From positions 1 through 64,000 of the forward strand of contig JAKCPI010015508.1 in assembly GCA_023213315.1 (NCBI GenBank): a DNA stretch of 64,000 nt, read 5' to 3'. The position numbers were made by a program, and so were the translations under genes. This DNA is from Euborellia annulipes. Lineage: Eukaryota > Arthropoda > Insecta > Dermaptera > Anisolabididae. Shown here piece by piece: positions 27,101 to 39,100 of the stretch (within the stretch, counting starts at the first letter, position 1; each line of letters starts with the position of its first letter). The notes below the pieces were generated by a model. It was given only the letters and a program-made list of their open reading frames with translations. It did no database searches and was not told the origin of the DNA.

Positions 27101-30100
27101 TCGAGGTGAAATAGAGAGGCTCTGATGTTTATTTGTATTTATTTGTCTATTTGACCGAATTTAATTATTTATATACAAATTAATTATGCTTCAGCTGGAT
27201 TTTTTTTTTAGTTATTCACACATTTTGTTAAATTAATTTTTTTTTCCTGTCTACTTTTGTTTTAATGGTTCCCCTTGTTGTTAGATATTCGGTTTGGATG
27301 TCATGCTTATATGTTTGCATAGATACCAGGGGTTTAATATATATTTTTTTTTATTTTAAAGGAAATTTTCCTTCAAATAAAATTGAAATTTCACCCGTGA
27401 CCCGTGGCTTAGAAAGGAGACTATCTTCTCGTGCCTAGGGTCCTGGGTTCGCTTCCCGTCCCGAGCGAGAAAAATTTATTTCATACTACCAATCATTAGA
27501 AATAAATAGGGATGGGGTTTAAATGGCTTTAGATGATACCAAAGTGGGTAGAAATAAGATAATAAAATTTTTCAAAAAAAATAGGATCTTTTTTGAGTAT
27601 TCCTTGATTTAACAATAGTTGTTAATACGAGACAGGATTTCCGATCTATATTTTTTCTTAATGACCATTTTGCATGCATAATTTCAATAACAAAAACTGT
27701 TCCAATTTTTTTTTTCAAGTAGATGGTCGAACTAATTGTGGAGAGGGAACGAGGGGGAGAGGATAAATCAAAATGTTTAAATTAAATATAAATGTAAATT
27801 AAAATAAATAAATCAATTTCCTTCTTTCCTCTGGATTTTCCACAAGAAACTTTTTATATTAGATCCAGGGAGAAGTTTTTGTAACTATTATATTAGATTT
27901 ATTAATAAGAAATTACAAATACAATATGTAAGACTACATCGCAATCGGAAATTTATATAATTAAATATTTATTAATTCATACACCCGAAAAAGGTAAGGG
28001 TGTGCTGCCGAGAGTTGAACCACGGATCCTCGTGTGCATGTTACCTTTTTCGGGTGTATGAATTAATATATATTTAATTATATTATATTAGAATTATATC
28101 TATATTCATTAAATAATTGAATGAGGAAAAATAAATAGGAAAGGAATGAATTTACTCAAATTTAGCCATTCATTGTATTGATCATTAGCATATTTTTCAT
28201 TTACAAAATCATTTTTAATTTAAATTATATCAATTACGATAAAAGATGCTGACTTTTCATGTTTTTTTTTTCAATCATTGGGTGTACCGAAACTGTGTTA
28301 CAATAACCAATATTATGAGAAAAAATTTAATAAGTAAATAATCTACTCTTTAAAACAAGAGATTTATTTATTGTTCATTTATATTCATTTTTCTTGAAGT
28401 AAATAACGAACGAGTATTAATAATGTTGTTATAAATGTCAAGTAATGAGGAATCGGGTAGGAACCTTCATTACATCTATCCGTATCGCATTCCCAGCCTA
28501 TATAATCAATTTTATTCAAGAATGGATAATATTTTACCACCTGTTCGATATTGTCTTTTATATCACAAGTGCGGAATGTCACGTTGCCTTCAACCACTAA
28601 AAAATAATTTTAAATTAAATATTTTATTTTTTAATTATAAAAATATAAATAATCTTACTCACATATAAAATTAACATAATAACAAGATTTATCTTCGCCG
28701 CAATCAACGGTATTTATATTGTTCTTATCAGTGCAGTCAGTGTTATTTGGAAGGACATCAATACAAACAAAACATTCAAGACCTAAAATAAAATCAATTA
28801 AAATATTAAATAAAAATTCATAATAGATCCAAGGTTTAGTTGATAACTTACCTTCTGATTTAAAAAAAAACTAAAAAAATTAAGGTAGAAATGGCACAGT
28901 GGAGAAGGAGAAGGGTACGAAAAAATTTAAATACAATCGAACAAGGAAAGTTTGTATAAGGGGTCGTCCACATATCACGTAACGCTTTTTTTGACCATTT
29001 TCTAGACCCCCATGTCACATACAAACAAACCCTCCTACAAATATTATGTCACCACAAAGAACTACCCTCCCACCGAATAAAATTTCTTATATTAAATTTA
29101 TATCATTTTATCTTTTTTATAAATATTTTATAAATTCAACTTTGAATTGTTATGTCACAGTTAGAGAAAGCCCCGGGTCCCCCATGTCAAAATTAGTAAC
29201 GTTTTGTCCCGACCCATCCCCCCCCCCCTAAAGCGTTACGTAATACGTATGTGGACGACCCCTAAGAACGAAAAACAACTATGCCTCACCCAAAAAATTC
29301 TGGCTACTCTATACAATTGTTTTTTAATAAAATTTCTCAGTAGATGGAGTTTTTGATCTCGTTAAAATTATTTAATGGTTAATTATTAAATAAAATTAAT
29401 GATTTAAAAAAGTCATATTTGACTTCTTTAGTGCTAATATTAAATTAAAATCTAAAATCGGGTTTTCGGACCTCTGGCCAAATATTTGAACATTGAGGAT
29501 ATAAAACAAATTCATTTACTATTAGATTCCATTCATTTCATTTAAAATTATGATAAAAAAAAATCAGTAAGGAATTATTTTATATAATTGTGACCGTCGA
29601 CATGAAAAGGTAACAAATCTTCACTGGGTTAAATTTTCAGGAGAGCCGATTTACTAAAAAAGTTCAAAAAAATCGATTTTGGTTTTATTACTGATTCCGA
29701 TTATCTATATAGGTAATATAAATTGTACACAAGGTTATTTGTTTCTATTCATTTTATTGACTTAATACGCATTTCGACACTGTGTGTCATCTTCAGAAGT
29801 TTACAAATGACTGACTACTTCTTCATTTTATATGATGAAATATTCGATTCATCAGAATCGATGAATTTTATATAAAAAAAATCTGGTGTGTGTGGTCGCA
29901 CAGCACACAACTTTCTCTTAACTTCAGTAAGAGAAAGAGAAATTTCTGCTATCTTTCCTTTGAAGTTCAAGAGTAAAGTGGCCTTCAGAAGGTTTCAATG
30001 GCAAAATGAGAATTTACATTTTAAAGAGCATCTAAAAAATAATTGATTTATGAATTTTAAACAAAATCGCTGCAGCGAATTTCGATAAAATCGGAAAAAA

Positions 30101-33100
30101 CTGAAAAAGTACATCAGTAAAGTACTAGTGCTTTTTGTCCGATTTTGATTAAAAGCTTATTTTCACGCCCTAGGGGGGTGCCTAACTTGTTAAATATAAA
30201 ATTTCAATTTCCTAGCTCTTTTTTTTCTTGAGATAATTTGTTCACAGACACTCAGACAGACAGACCATGTCGCAAAAACCACTTTTTTGGACTCAGGGGG
30301 TCTCAAAACGTGTATATTCATCAAAATGTCGACATCGGATTTATGACATAAATCCAATACTTTCTCTATAGATCTATATAAATATATGTATATTAACATT
30401 TACATAGAGGTAGGAGAAAGTAAAAATTTGTATTACATAATTTCTATAAAATGAGGGTGTGGGACAAAAATGACTTGACACGGTGGCGTCAACATACTGT
30501 ACCCAGAAATGGCCCTGTTGATATTTATTTATACAAATTGATTTAAATAAAATTTTAAAGGACACTTTAGGATCCAAGCCCATATCCATTAGCTTTTAAG
30601 TTATTAATATTGACAATGTCACTCACTACCTCTAATCAAGACCGTAGCCAGAAAATTTGTTCGGAGGGGCAGGGGAGAGTGGAGGCTTTTGGAACATGGA
30701 GAAGGCTTTTAGAATAAATTTTTACATCTAAAATAAATTTGATAATGGGGATTTTAGAGAAACACACATTTCACAAGATTCCTAGTTAGGAGAGCTTGGT
30801 GGTGGTTCAAATTTAAATAAATAAACATCAACCTACCTTCTATATGGTGTATAAATCCAAAAACAATTAAACTGGCGAAAATGATTATTAAAGGGATTTG
30901 TTTCATTTTCGTGTTATTTGAAATGAAACTGACTTTCAAATGCAAGATAAATTAATTATCACAGGTTATCGATATATAAACTAATCAATCAGTTTCTAAA
31001 GTCCATTATCAGCATTAAACGAGTTATCGAGTGATAGACTTTGAATAGTCACGATAAGATTTCTATCTGATTATAATTTAAGGACTGAATATTTTTTTGT
31101 GAAAGGGTGATTGATCGTTAAAAAGAGAGAGAAAATTAACGATAAAATAATTATCATGTGGAAAATTGTAAAAATAAATTAAATTCAAATTTTTGGCATT
31201 GGGAAGATATTAAAACAAACATATATTTGTATTTTTTTTTATTTGATAATTATTATTAGCGGTGGTACCAGAATTTTGTCAAAGGGGGAGGTGAAATTTG
31301 TTGTGTACGAGAGGGGAAGATGTAGTGGCGCATGAAGGAGGGGAGAGTAGGCTAATGTGAGTAATAATTATTTCAGGATTAAAATTAACATGAATAAAGA
31401 ATTTTTTTTTTGTACGCTTACAATTATTTATTTATTTTAATTTTGGCATTAGGCCACCAGCCATTACAATTACAATTATAAATAAAGGGTCGGACTAAGC
31501 CGAGCGCACAACTCTGCCCACCCACTATTCAAGAAAAAAATATTTGTCCCCCCCCCCTCTAGAGCCCCCCTGATGCTCCGATGTTATACATATTATATAT
31601 CATTTTACTCCGGAAGAAGTCTAGTTTCTGAATATATAAAAAAAATTATAGGTTATGTAAGAAAAAAATTTTTGTCCCCCCTATAGCTCCCCTAATGGAC
31701 CGATGTTTACCAAAAGCTTTTCAGTTCTTGGCCTCTACCCCCAGTTTATGGGTGCAAAATTTCAAAACAATTGAATGAATAGTTTTTGAGTTTTCGTTGA
31801 CGAAAAAAATTACCACGAGACACACACACACAGACATCATTCCAAAAACTTCTTAAATGGATTCAGGGGACCTCAAAACGCATTTTGGCAGCTTCAGAAA
31901 AATTTCGATTTTTTTTACGATTACATTAACTTTACCTGTCCAACCTACGGTTGATGGGCAAAGTTAAAAAGTAAAAATTAATGTTTTTCTGATCAAACGG
32001 GAGGTTTCGGGTCTTTATTACCGTCCACATTTATTTTTACAAAATATTAAAATATATAGGTAAGAGAAAGTAAAAATTGCAAAGTGTGAGCCTCTTTAAA
32101 GCAAGAAGATGTTTACCTATCAAGAGAAATATAATAATATATCAAGATCATTTCAAGTAGGCCTAATATTGCAATAATAATAATAATAATAATAATAATA
32201 TCTTGAAAATTTTATCTTAATCAATCAATCTTTAATAAAAGAATTTTATATATCATGTGTTGGTCCCTGAAGTAATTATGAAAAACATACAACCAAGTAT
32301 TTATTAATAGAAAAAAAAATTTAAAAAATTAAAAATTTAAATTTTGAAAATATAGGGAGAATCTCAAGGAAAGTGTGACTCATTCTGGTGGGAGGGAAAA
32401 TAAAAATAAAATATCTAACTACGACATATCTCGCAAACTTGCTATCTTAAACAAGTATTTATTAATTTATATAAGCGAAAAAGGTACTGTGGTCCATTAG
32501 TAGGGCATGTTGAGTACAAATCGACAGATCCGTGGTGGGACTCCCGGAGGTACCTACCCCTTTCGCTTATTTAAATTAATAAATACTTGGTTGTATGATG
32601 CTCCATTCTCTCAAAATCTTTTTTATTCAAGTGTATTTTAAAGTTTTTTTAGCATCTTAAGACGCTAATATAATTTAAAAAATTTCATTGGTCTGGACGG
32701 GAAGCGAAAACCTGACATTTAGCACCGAGGTCTGAGATAAAACATGAAAATATTAAGTTTTTTTTTTAATTTTTTCCTCTGGGCTGCTAAGGTCATATAG
32801 GGGTTAGAATATATTTTTTTTTAAATTTGTTTAAGGTCTTTTTCGGCATCTAAGGCCATTTAGACCCCACCCATATTTATTTCAAATGATAAATAGCCAA
32901 TTAAAATGAAATAAATTTTTCTTACTTGGGACGGGAAGAACCGAGAAGCTAATATCTTCTCTCTGAGCCATAGGACAAGGGCAGGGGTTAGAATATAAAT
33001 AAGTTTTTAATAATATTTAACGAACACTACGGGGGAACTTTCCACACGCTGATTTCCCGGGGCCACCCTTCTGAGATTTCGCCGCTCTGTTCAATTGCAA

Positions 33101-36100
33101 TACAAAAGTGGTCTATAGTAGCTTTTATTAAGAATAAAAGTAAAGTTTTTCCTTAGACTTAAAACAAAATTATTTGTTATTTTGGCATTTAATATGAACT
33201 ATTCCTTGATTAAGAACCATTTAACTATTTTTATGGGAAAAGTTATAGGTCGTTATGTGAGTATAATGCTCATATTGATATAATTTTCATCTTTAGAATT
33301 TAAAAATAGAAAAAAAAAAATCGAGAAAATATGATAGAAAGCACCAGCTCTTGCCACTTGTTGGGGATGAGTTTGGAGTTGGGGGACGGTTGAACTTTTG
33401 TTTCCCTTTGGTTGCTCAAAATCAATAAGACAATTGCGTTTATTTAAAAATAAAAACTTGCCTTCGATGTTTATTTTCAGCTCTACAGATACTCATACCT
33501 TGCTCAATACACTGTTTATGACATCTCAACGGGGTGAGTTTTATTTTTTTAATCTTATATTTTCCACTTCTCTTCATTTAAATAAAGTTAATTAATATTT
33601 ACCTTTTAAATTAAAGTGTTCTAAAATGTTATATATTCATTGTGTTTATTTTTAGCAAAAAAAATAATAACCAGGGATGATTATTTATTTATTCATTCAG
33701 AGCCTCACATCTGGTAAGAACGGGGGTGGCGATCATGCACTACTTGGGCTTTATTTTATTCCCTGTATGCCAATTCACGCTTATAAATAATAAAGAACTG
33801 CGATGAATTATATCATGATAATTAAAATTTACTATTTTTTCTGGGACCTACTTCAAAACTTTCTTCAAATTTTATATTAAAATATCGCTTAAGAGTTTTT
33901 ATAAATTTATAATATTCGATTTCGACGGAAATATAAGTTTATTGAGATATTTAATTAAATCTTGCCCCCAGGCTTGGCGTAGTTGGTAGCGCGTCTACCT
34001 TGTATATCAAAGTCAGGGTCAGGGGCTCGGATCCCAGGCAGTCCGATGATTTTATTTAAGCCATTTGAATACCAAATGGCTTAATAAGAATGCCTGGACC
34101 CCCAATAGATATATTAATTAATAACGGTTATCGTAAAAGTCTTATATGGCCTGAGTTGCCGAAAATACTGTGTGCATATGTGTGTGAGTGTAAGTGAGAA
34201 TCGGAAAAAAGTGTGAGTGTTTAAAAAAAAAATTAAATCTGTTAATAATCGGTTACTCACCAAGAAGCCCAGGGACGAGTTCAGGGACGATTCTCGCAAA
34301 GAATGTTGTTACATGTCTCCATGTGATGCGCTCCTGAGTCTATTTGTATCTCCAAAGTGTTCACAGTGGTCTAAAAAAAAGGAAGGAAAAAAATCATTTT
34401 CAATTGAAACCCCAAAGAAAGTTTATATGGCAGAATAGAGATAATTTGTATCGAATCTCGCGAAAGAACAAATCAAAAGCGTCCAAAGTAAGCTTTGCCC
34501 CCCACCCCACCCCACCCAAGCCCCTCAACCTTCCTTTACTTTCTCACTCCGCTGTATAAAGTCTCTAAGGGGGCATTGGATATCTGTCCAGTTATCTTTG
34601 TTCTGGCCCCCTTTTCTTGAGTGCTTTAGAAAGATTTGAAATACTTGACACCTAAATAACTTTAAATTTTTTTTATTTGTTTAAATCCATCAATCTAAAT
34701 TTATGCTCTTCTACATACATTTTCACTACGTTTGACTGAATAAATAAGAAGGTAAGACAGGAACTCAGTAAAAAATACTTGGTTTTAGAAACTTGGCGGA
34801 TTAGAAGTAAGTATAGGGCTTTTGTCTCCTTTTTATAAATTCTGTGATATATTTCTAGTCTTCATTTAATTAAATTTTAAGTCTATATAACTAATTAATA
34901 ATATAGAGACGAGATAGGGCTTTCTTTGAGATAGTTGGTAGTTTTCAAACAACGCCCAGCGAAACCAGTCAATAGGCTATATCAAGGAGCAGGGGCATAT
35001 ATAAGGGGGGGGGGGGGGGGGGGTTAGGGGCTCCCTCATTGTTTTTATAAAAGAAAATGAAAATCTTAATTGGAAATTTTATAGGTTTGAATCATGAAAG
35101 TTTATTTATTTATTTATTTATTTATTTATTACAGAAAAGTGGCCATTCCACAGGAAATAAATATCCCAATGAAGGAATGGCGCTACATAAAGAAACAATA
35201 TTTTTGAGTTATATTTTTGGTCAAAATATAATTAGTCTCTACAGCAAAGAGAAAAAAAAAATAAAAAATAAAAACAAAAAATAAAATAAAAACAAAATTA
35301 AACACAAAATAATTAATAAATACATATTTGTCTAACAATAAGGCTTATAAAATAAAGAACATTTAACTTTATCATAAATATCAAATTTTTAAGTATTATA
35401 CAAAACTCCCTTTATTTTTCTTTTAAATGAAACCAAAGAGCAGCTGAACAGATCCGGAAGGTCATGATCCCTATCAAAATTGTTATAAGTAATACATATC
35501 CTATTAATAGGCGAGAACATGGATGCATTTGTTCTACATTGCCATAATGTGAACAGATCGTTACTCCTAGTTTCTCTGCTAGGGACTCTGAATCCAAATC
35601 TCTCCAATATATGAGATGCATCAATACAATTATTAATAATTTTATATAAAAACAAAAAATCAAAATATGTTCTCCTCTTTTCTAGAGATAATTGAGTCAG
35701 AGTGAAGTTACGAAATTTCCTATTAATAAAATGAAAGAATCTCTTTTGCACAGATTCTATTCTATTAATGTGTATCTGATAATGAGGTGACCAACACACT
35801 GAGGCGTATTCCAAATGAGGACGAACCAAGGTATTATATAAATTGACAAAAGTGGAAGCATTTGAGAACCGTTTGCCGATTCGTAACAGAAACCCCAACA
35901 TTTTAAAAGACTTTTTAACAATTAGATCTATATGTGTATCAAATATTAATTTAGAGTCTAGAACGACTCCAAGGTCTCTAACGGAAGCTACTTTGTTAAG
36001 TTCTTGTTGGGCGATATTATATTTAAAGTTAATTTCATTTCTGTTTCTCGTAAACGATATTACAGAACATTTCTTGATATTTAATGAAAGTCCATTCATT

Positions 36101-39100
36101 CTGACATAATGACTAAGTCTATCTAGATCACTCTGTAATGAATAACAATCATCGGTATTCCTTATAATTGAGTAAATTTTCAAATCGTCAGCATAAATTG
36201 AAAACTTAGCAAAACGAAAACATTGTGCAATATCGTTCACGAAGATAATAAATAGTAAAGGACCAAGATGAGATCCTTGAGGTACACCGGAGGACACAGA
36301 AACAAATTTAGATTGATAGCCATTCACAACAGTGGCCTGGTATCTATCTACAAGATAAGACCCAAACCATTTAAGTAAGGACCCCCGAATGCCCAATGCC
36401 TCCAACTTTTTAATCAATATGTTATGATTTATTCTGTCAAACGCTTTACTAAAATCGGTATATACAGAATCTACCTGATGTCTATTCTCCATAGATTTCC
36501 AAATGTCGTCAGTATACTGAACTAAACCGGACTCAGCAGACCTCCCAGGAATAAATCCAAACTGCTCCCGAATTAAAATATTTTTTACAGTCATAAAGAG
36601 AGTCTTATAAATTATCTTTTCAAAAATTTTTTCAAAAATACACAGCTTGGAAATGGGTCTGTAATTCTCAACAATATTTTTATGACCGCTCTTAAAAATG
36701 GGTACCACCAATGCTTTCTTCCAAATAGAAGGACAATATCCTTCGGAAAGTGATTTATTGTAAATTAATGTTAATGGATAGGAAAGAGAAGTCAGACAAC
36801 TTTTAACAAAAATACTGGGAATCCCATCAGTACCAGATCCCAGATTTTCATTCAATTTTAGAATTATTTCTACTACTTCCGTTTCGCAAATTGTAATAGA
36901 AGATAGATTAATATTAGTATTATAGCGAAATGTCATATTATCATCGTTTGTAAGAGAAGAAAACATAGTGTGAAAATGCCTCGCAAACATATTAGTTATT
37001 TCCTCACCATTCGAGGAAATAGTGCCATTGTATTCCATACATTGTGGAATACGGTTTTTTTTAAATGACGAGACATAAGCCCAGAATTTCTTGATATTAA
37101 GAGGAATTTGTTTCTAGAATTCAAGATGTAAAATTTATAAACATGGGAAATTTTCCCAAATAAATAGCCCCCTTTATCCCCCCCCCTCCTTTGTATCCGC
37201 CCTTGACTCAGGGGCGGATTAATGCAATTTTGTCAGGGGGGCGTTTTTTTTTTTGTTTTTTTTTTTTTATTTAAGGACTTTGTCGGCATCTATGGCCATT
37301 TAGACCCCTTTCCTATTTTAATTGATTGGTAACAAATTCAATTGAAATTCAATTTAGAAAAAAATTCATATTTTAATCTTAATATTATAGACCAGTGGTT
37401 CCCAACCTTTTTTGATATGCGGCCCACTTTTTCCGTAAACAAAACTCTGAGGCCCAGGGTATATACCATAGATATATAATTTTTAGGAACCGGCCGAATA
37501 ATCAGTTTCGGCCAAAAATCCTAGTTTCGGTTTCGGCCAAAAAGTAGCCGAACCTTTCGGACGGCCGAAACCTGAGTTTGAAAAGATGTGATGAGACTCG
37601 CTCACAAAAAAAAGGTCAAATGATTTCCACATGAAGGAAAAAAAAATTTTCATCCAAGCAAAAAAGGGGCGGAAAAAATTTAGTCTTCCCAAAAAAAGGT
37701 AAAATGATTAATTCAAAACTTCAAGAGCCGCAGTGGCACCGTCACTACTTTTGGTCGGTAGGTGTTATTGAAATAAAATTTTTTACAATTTTTTTAAATT
37801 TTTTATTAAAAGTTGAGGCTGCCAAGTAAAATGATTTCTACGAGAGGGAAAAAAAAATTTTCAGCCAGGAAAAAATTTCGATTTGCTAGGGAAAAGTTGA
37901 AGAAAAAAGGTAAAAAGATATGAATTTTGTATAGGAAATAAAAGTTTCGGTTATGGTTTCGGCCAAGGGCGGATACAAGGAGGGGGGGGGGGGGGTAAAG
38001 GGGGGTAATTACCCCCCTGAGATTTGAAAAAATACTTTTAAAAAAAAAATGTATTTTTAATGTAAAATTTTAAAAATTAATACTTAAAAACTTGATTTGT
38101 ATTTATATTCTGGCAAAGAAGTACAGAATGAGCCTTTAAATTACCAAAATTAAGAAAAAAATGTATGCTGTGCGACCAGTCACTCCAGATTACCCCCCCC
38201 CCCCCCGAGAAACACCTCTGGGCCCAGTTTCAATCAGTCCGCGGCCCACGGGTTGGGAACCGCTGTATAGACTTTTGAGAAAAATTGAAATATTTTGTTT
38301 GTTTTTTATAACGATAGCGTTTCGATTACCAAAAGTAAGAGAAAATTGTGTGCCGTGCGGTCAATCACACCAGATTTTATAATATACTTATGGGATCATA
38401 AATATAGGTTTTTAATTTATATAATTTGAATCCATAAAAATTTAGGAGTAATTTTTTTTAGATGTAATTAGACATTAAAAATAAAATAAGAATAATAAAT
38501 TAAAAAATCTCACCTAATATTGTGTAAAAAATAAAATTAAATAGACTTGTAAAAACGAATAAAAATAAATCTAATAATACAAAACAAATATAAATCTCTG
38601 AAGATGAACAAATCGAACGACACTAAAAGGGATCTCAACCAACAACACATGAATGGGCGAGAAAGAGATAAAGTAGAACGCTACTTTTGCACAGAGAAAG
38701 AGAACCACAGTTATATTCATTCACTCTTATCCCCACACTCTCATATGCAGAGAGTTCTAGAATCATCTGCATCAATTTTGTGAAAAAAAATTATCTATTT
38801 ACTCACACTTATGTTAAATTATTTGTATTATTTTTTTATTTTGGATGGATACAGATGAGAATACTTATAAAACGTAAAAGCATATTCAAAATAATTAATA
38901 ATAAAATAATTTTCATTCTATATTTAATTCATAGGAGTCCATCTTTTTACGATTACGGTAATAAAAATGAAAAAGATTAAAAAGGAAAATAAATACCTAG
39001 GGAGGTGAAGATAGGGTTGGAGGTCGGCGTTTTTAAAATGGAAACAATCGTGAAGAAAAGACATCGTGGATCAGTTGTCGAGATTGCATCCTTGGGTGCT

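Larger units (their letters stand above)
23866..33480 (+). other. Dipeptidyl peptidase intron 2 (9.6 kb)
   Basis: It hosts the antisense Ly6 gene and the repeats listed separately. The unlisted stretches (24.7-25.5, 25.8-26.3, 26.9-27.4, 30.9-31.5 and 33.0-33.4 kb) have no exon I can support. GC-richer, non-repetitive blocks lie at about 26,940-27,120 and 33,020-33,120. Confidence 0.8.
37393..38265. mobile_element. hAT-like element enlarged by two nested insertions
   Basis: The outer ends CAGTGGTTCCCAACC and GGTTGGGAACCGCTG are inverted repeats followed inside by GCGGCCCAC, a widespread hAT end motif. TATAGAC flanks both sides (37,386-37,392 and 38,266-38,272). The inside is mostly a GGCCGAAAC-type element (37,484 onward) and a CAAGGGCGGATACAAG-type element (37,969-38,215). 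Confidence 0.82.

Noticed and set aside
32170..32201. Possible CRISPR or satellite array
   Set aside because: It is a simple AAT microsatellite. There are no spacers, and the setting is eukaryotic.
38687..38980. A 97-codon plus-strand open frame in intron 3
   Set aside because: It has AT-driven composition, no splice-bounded structure and no recognisable motif.
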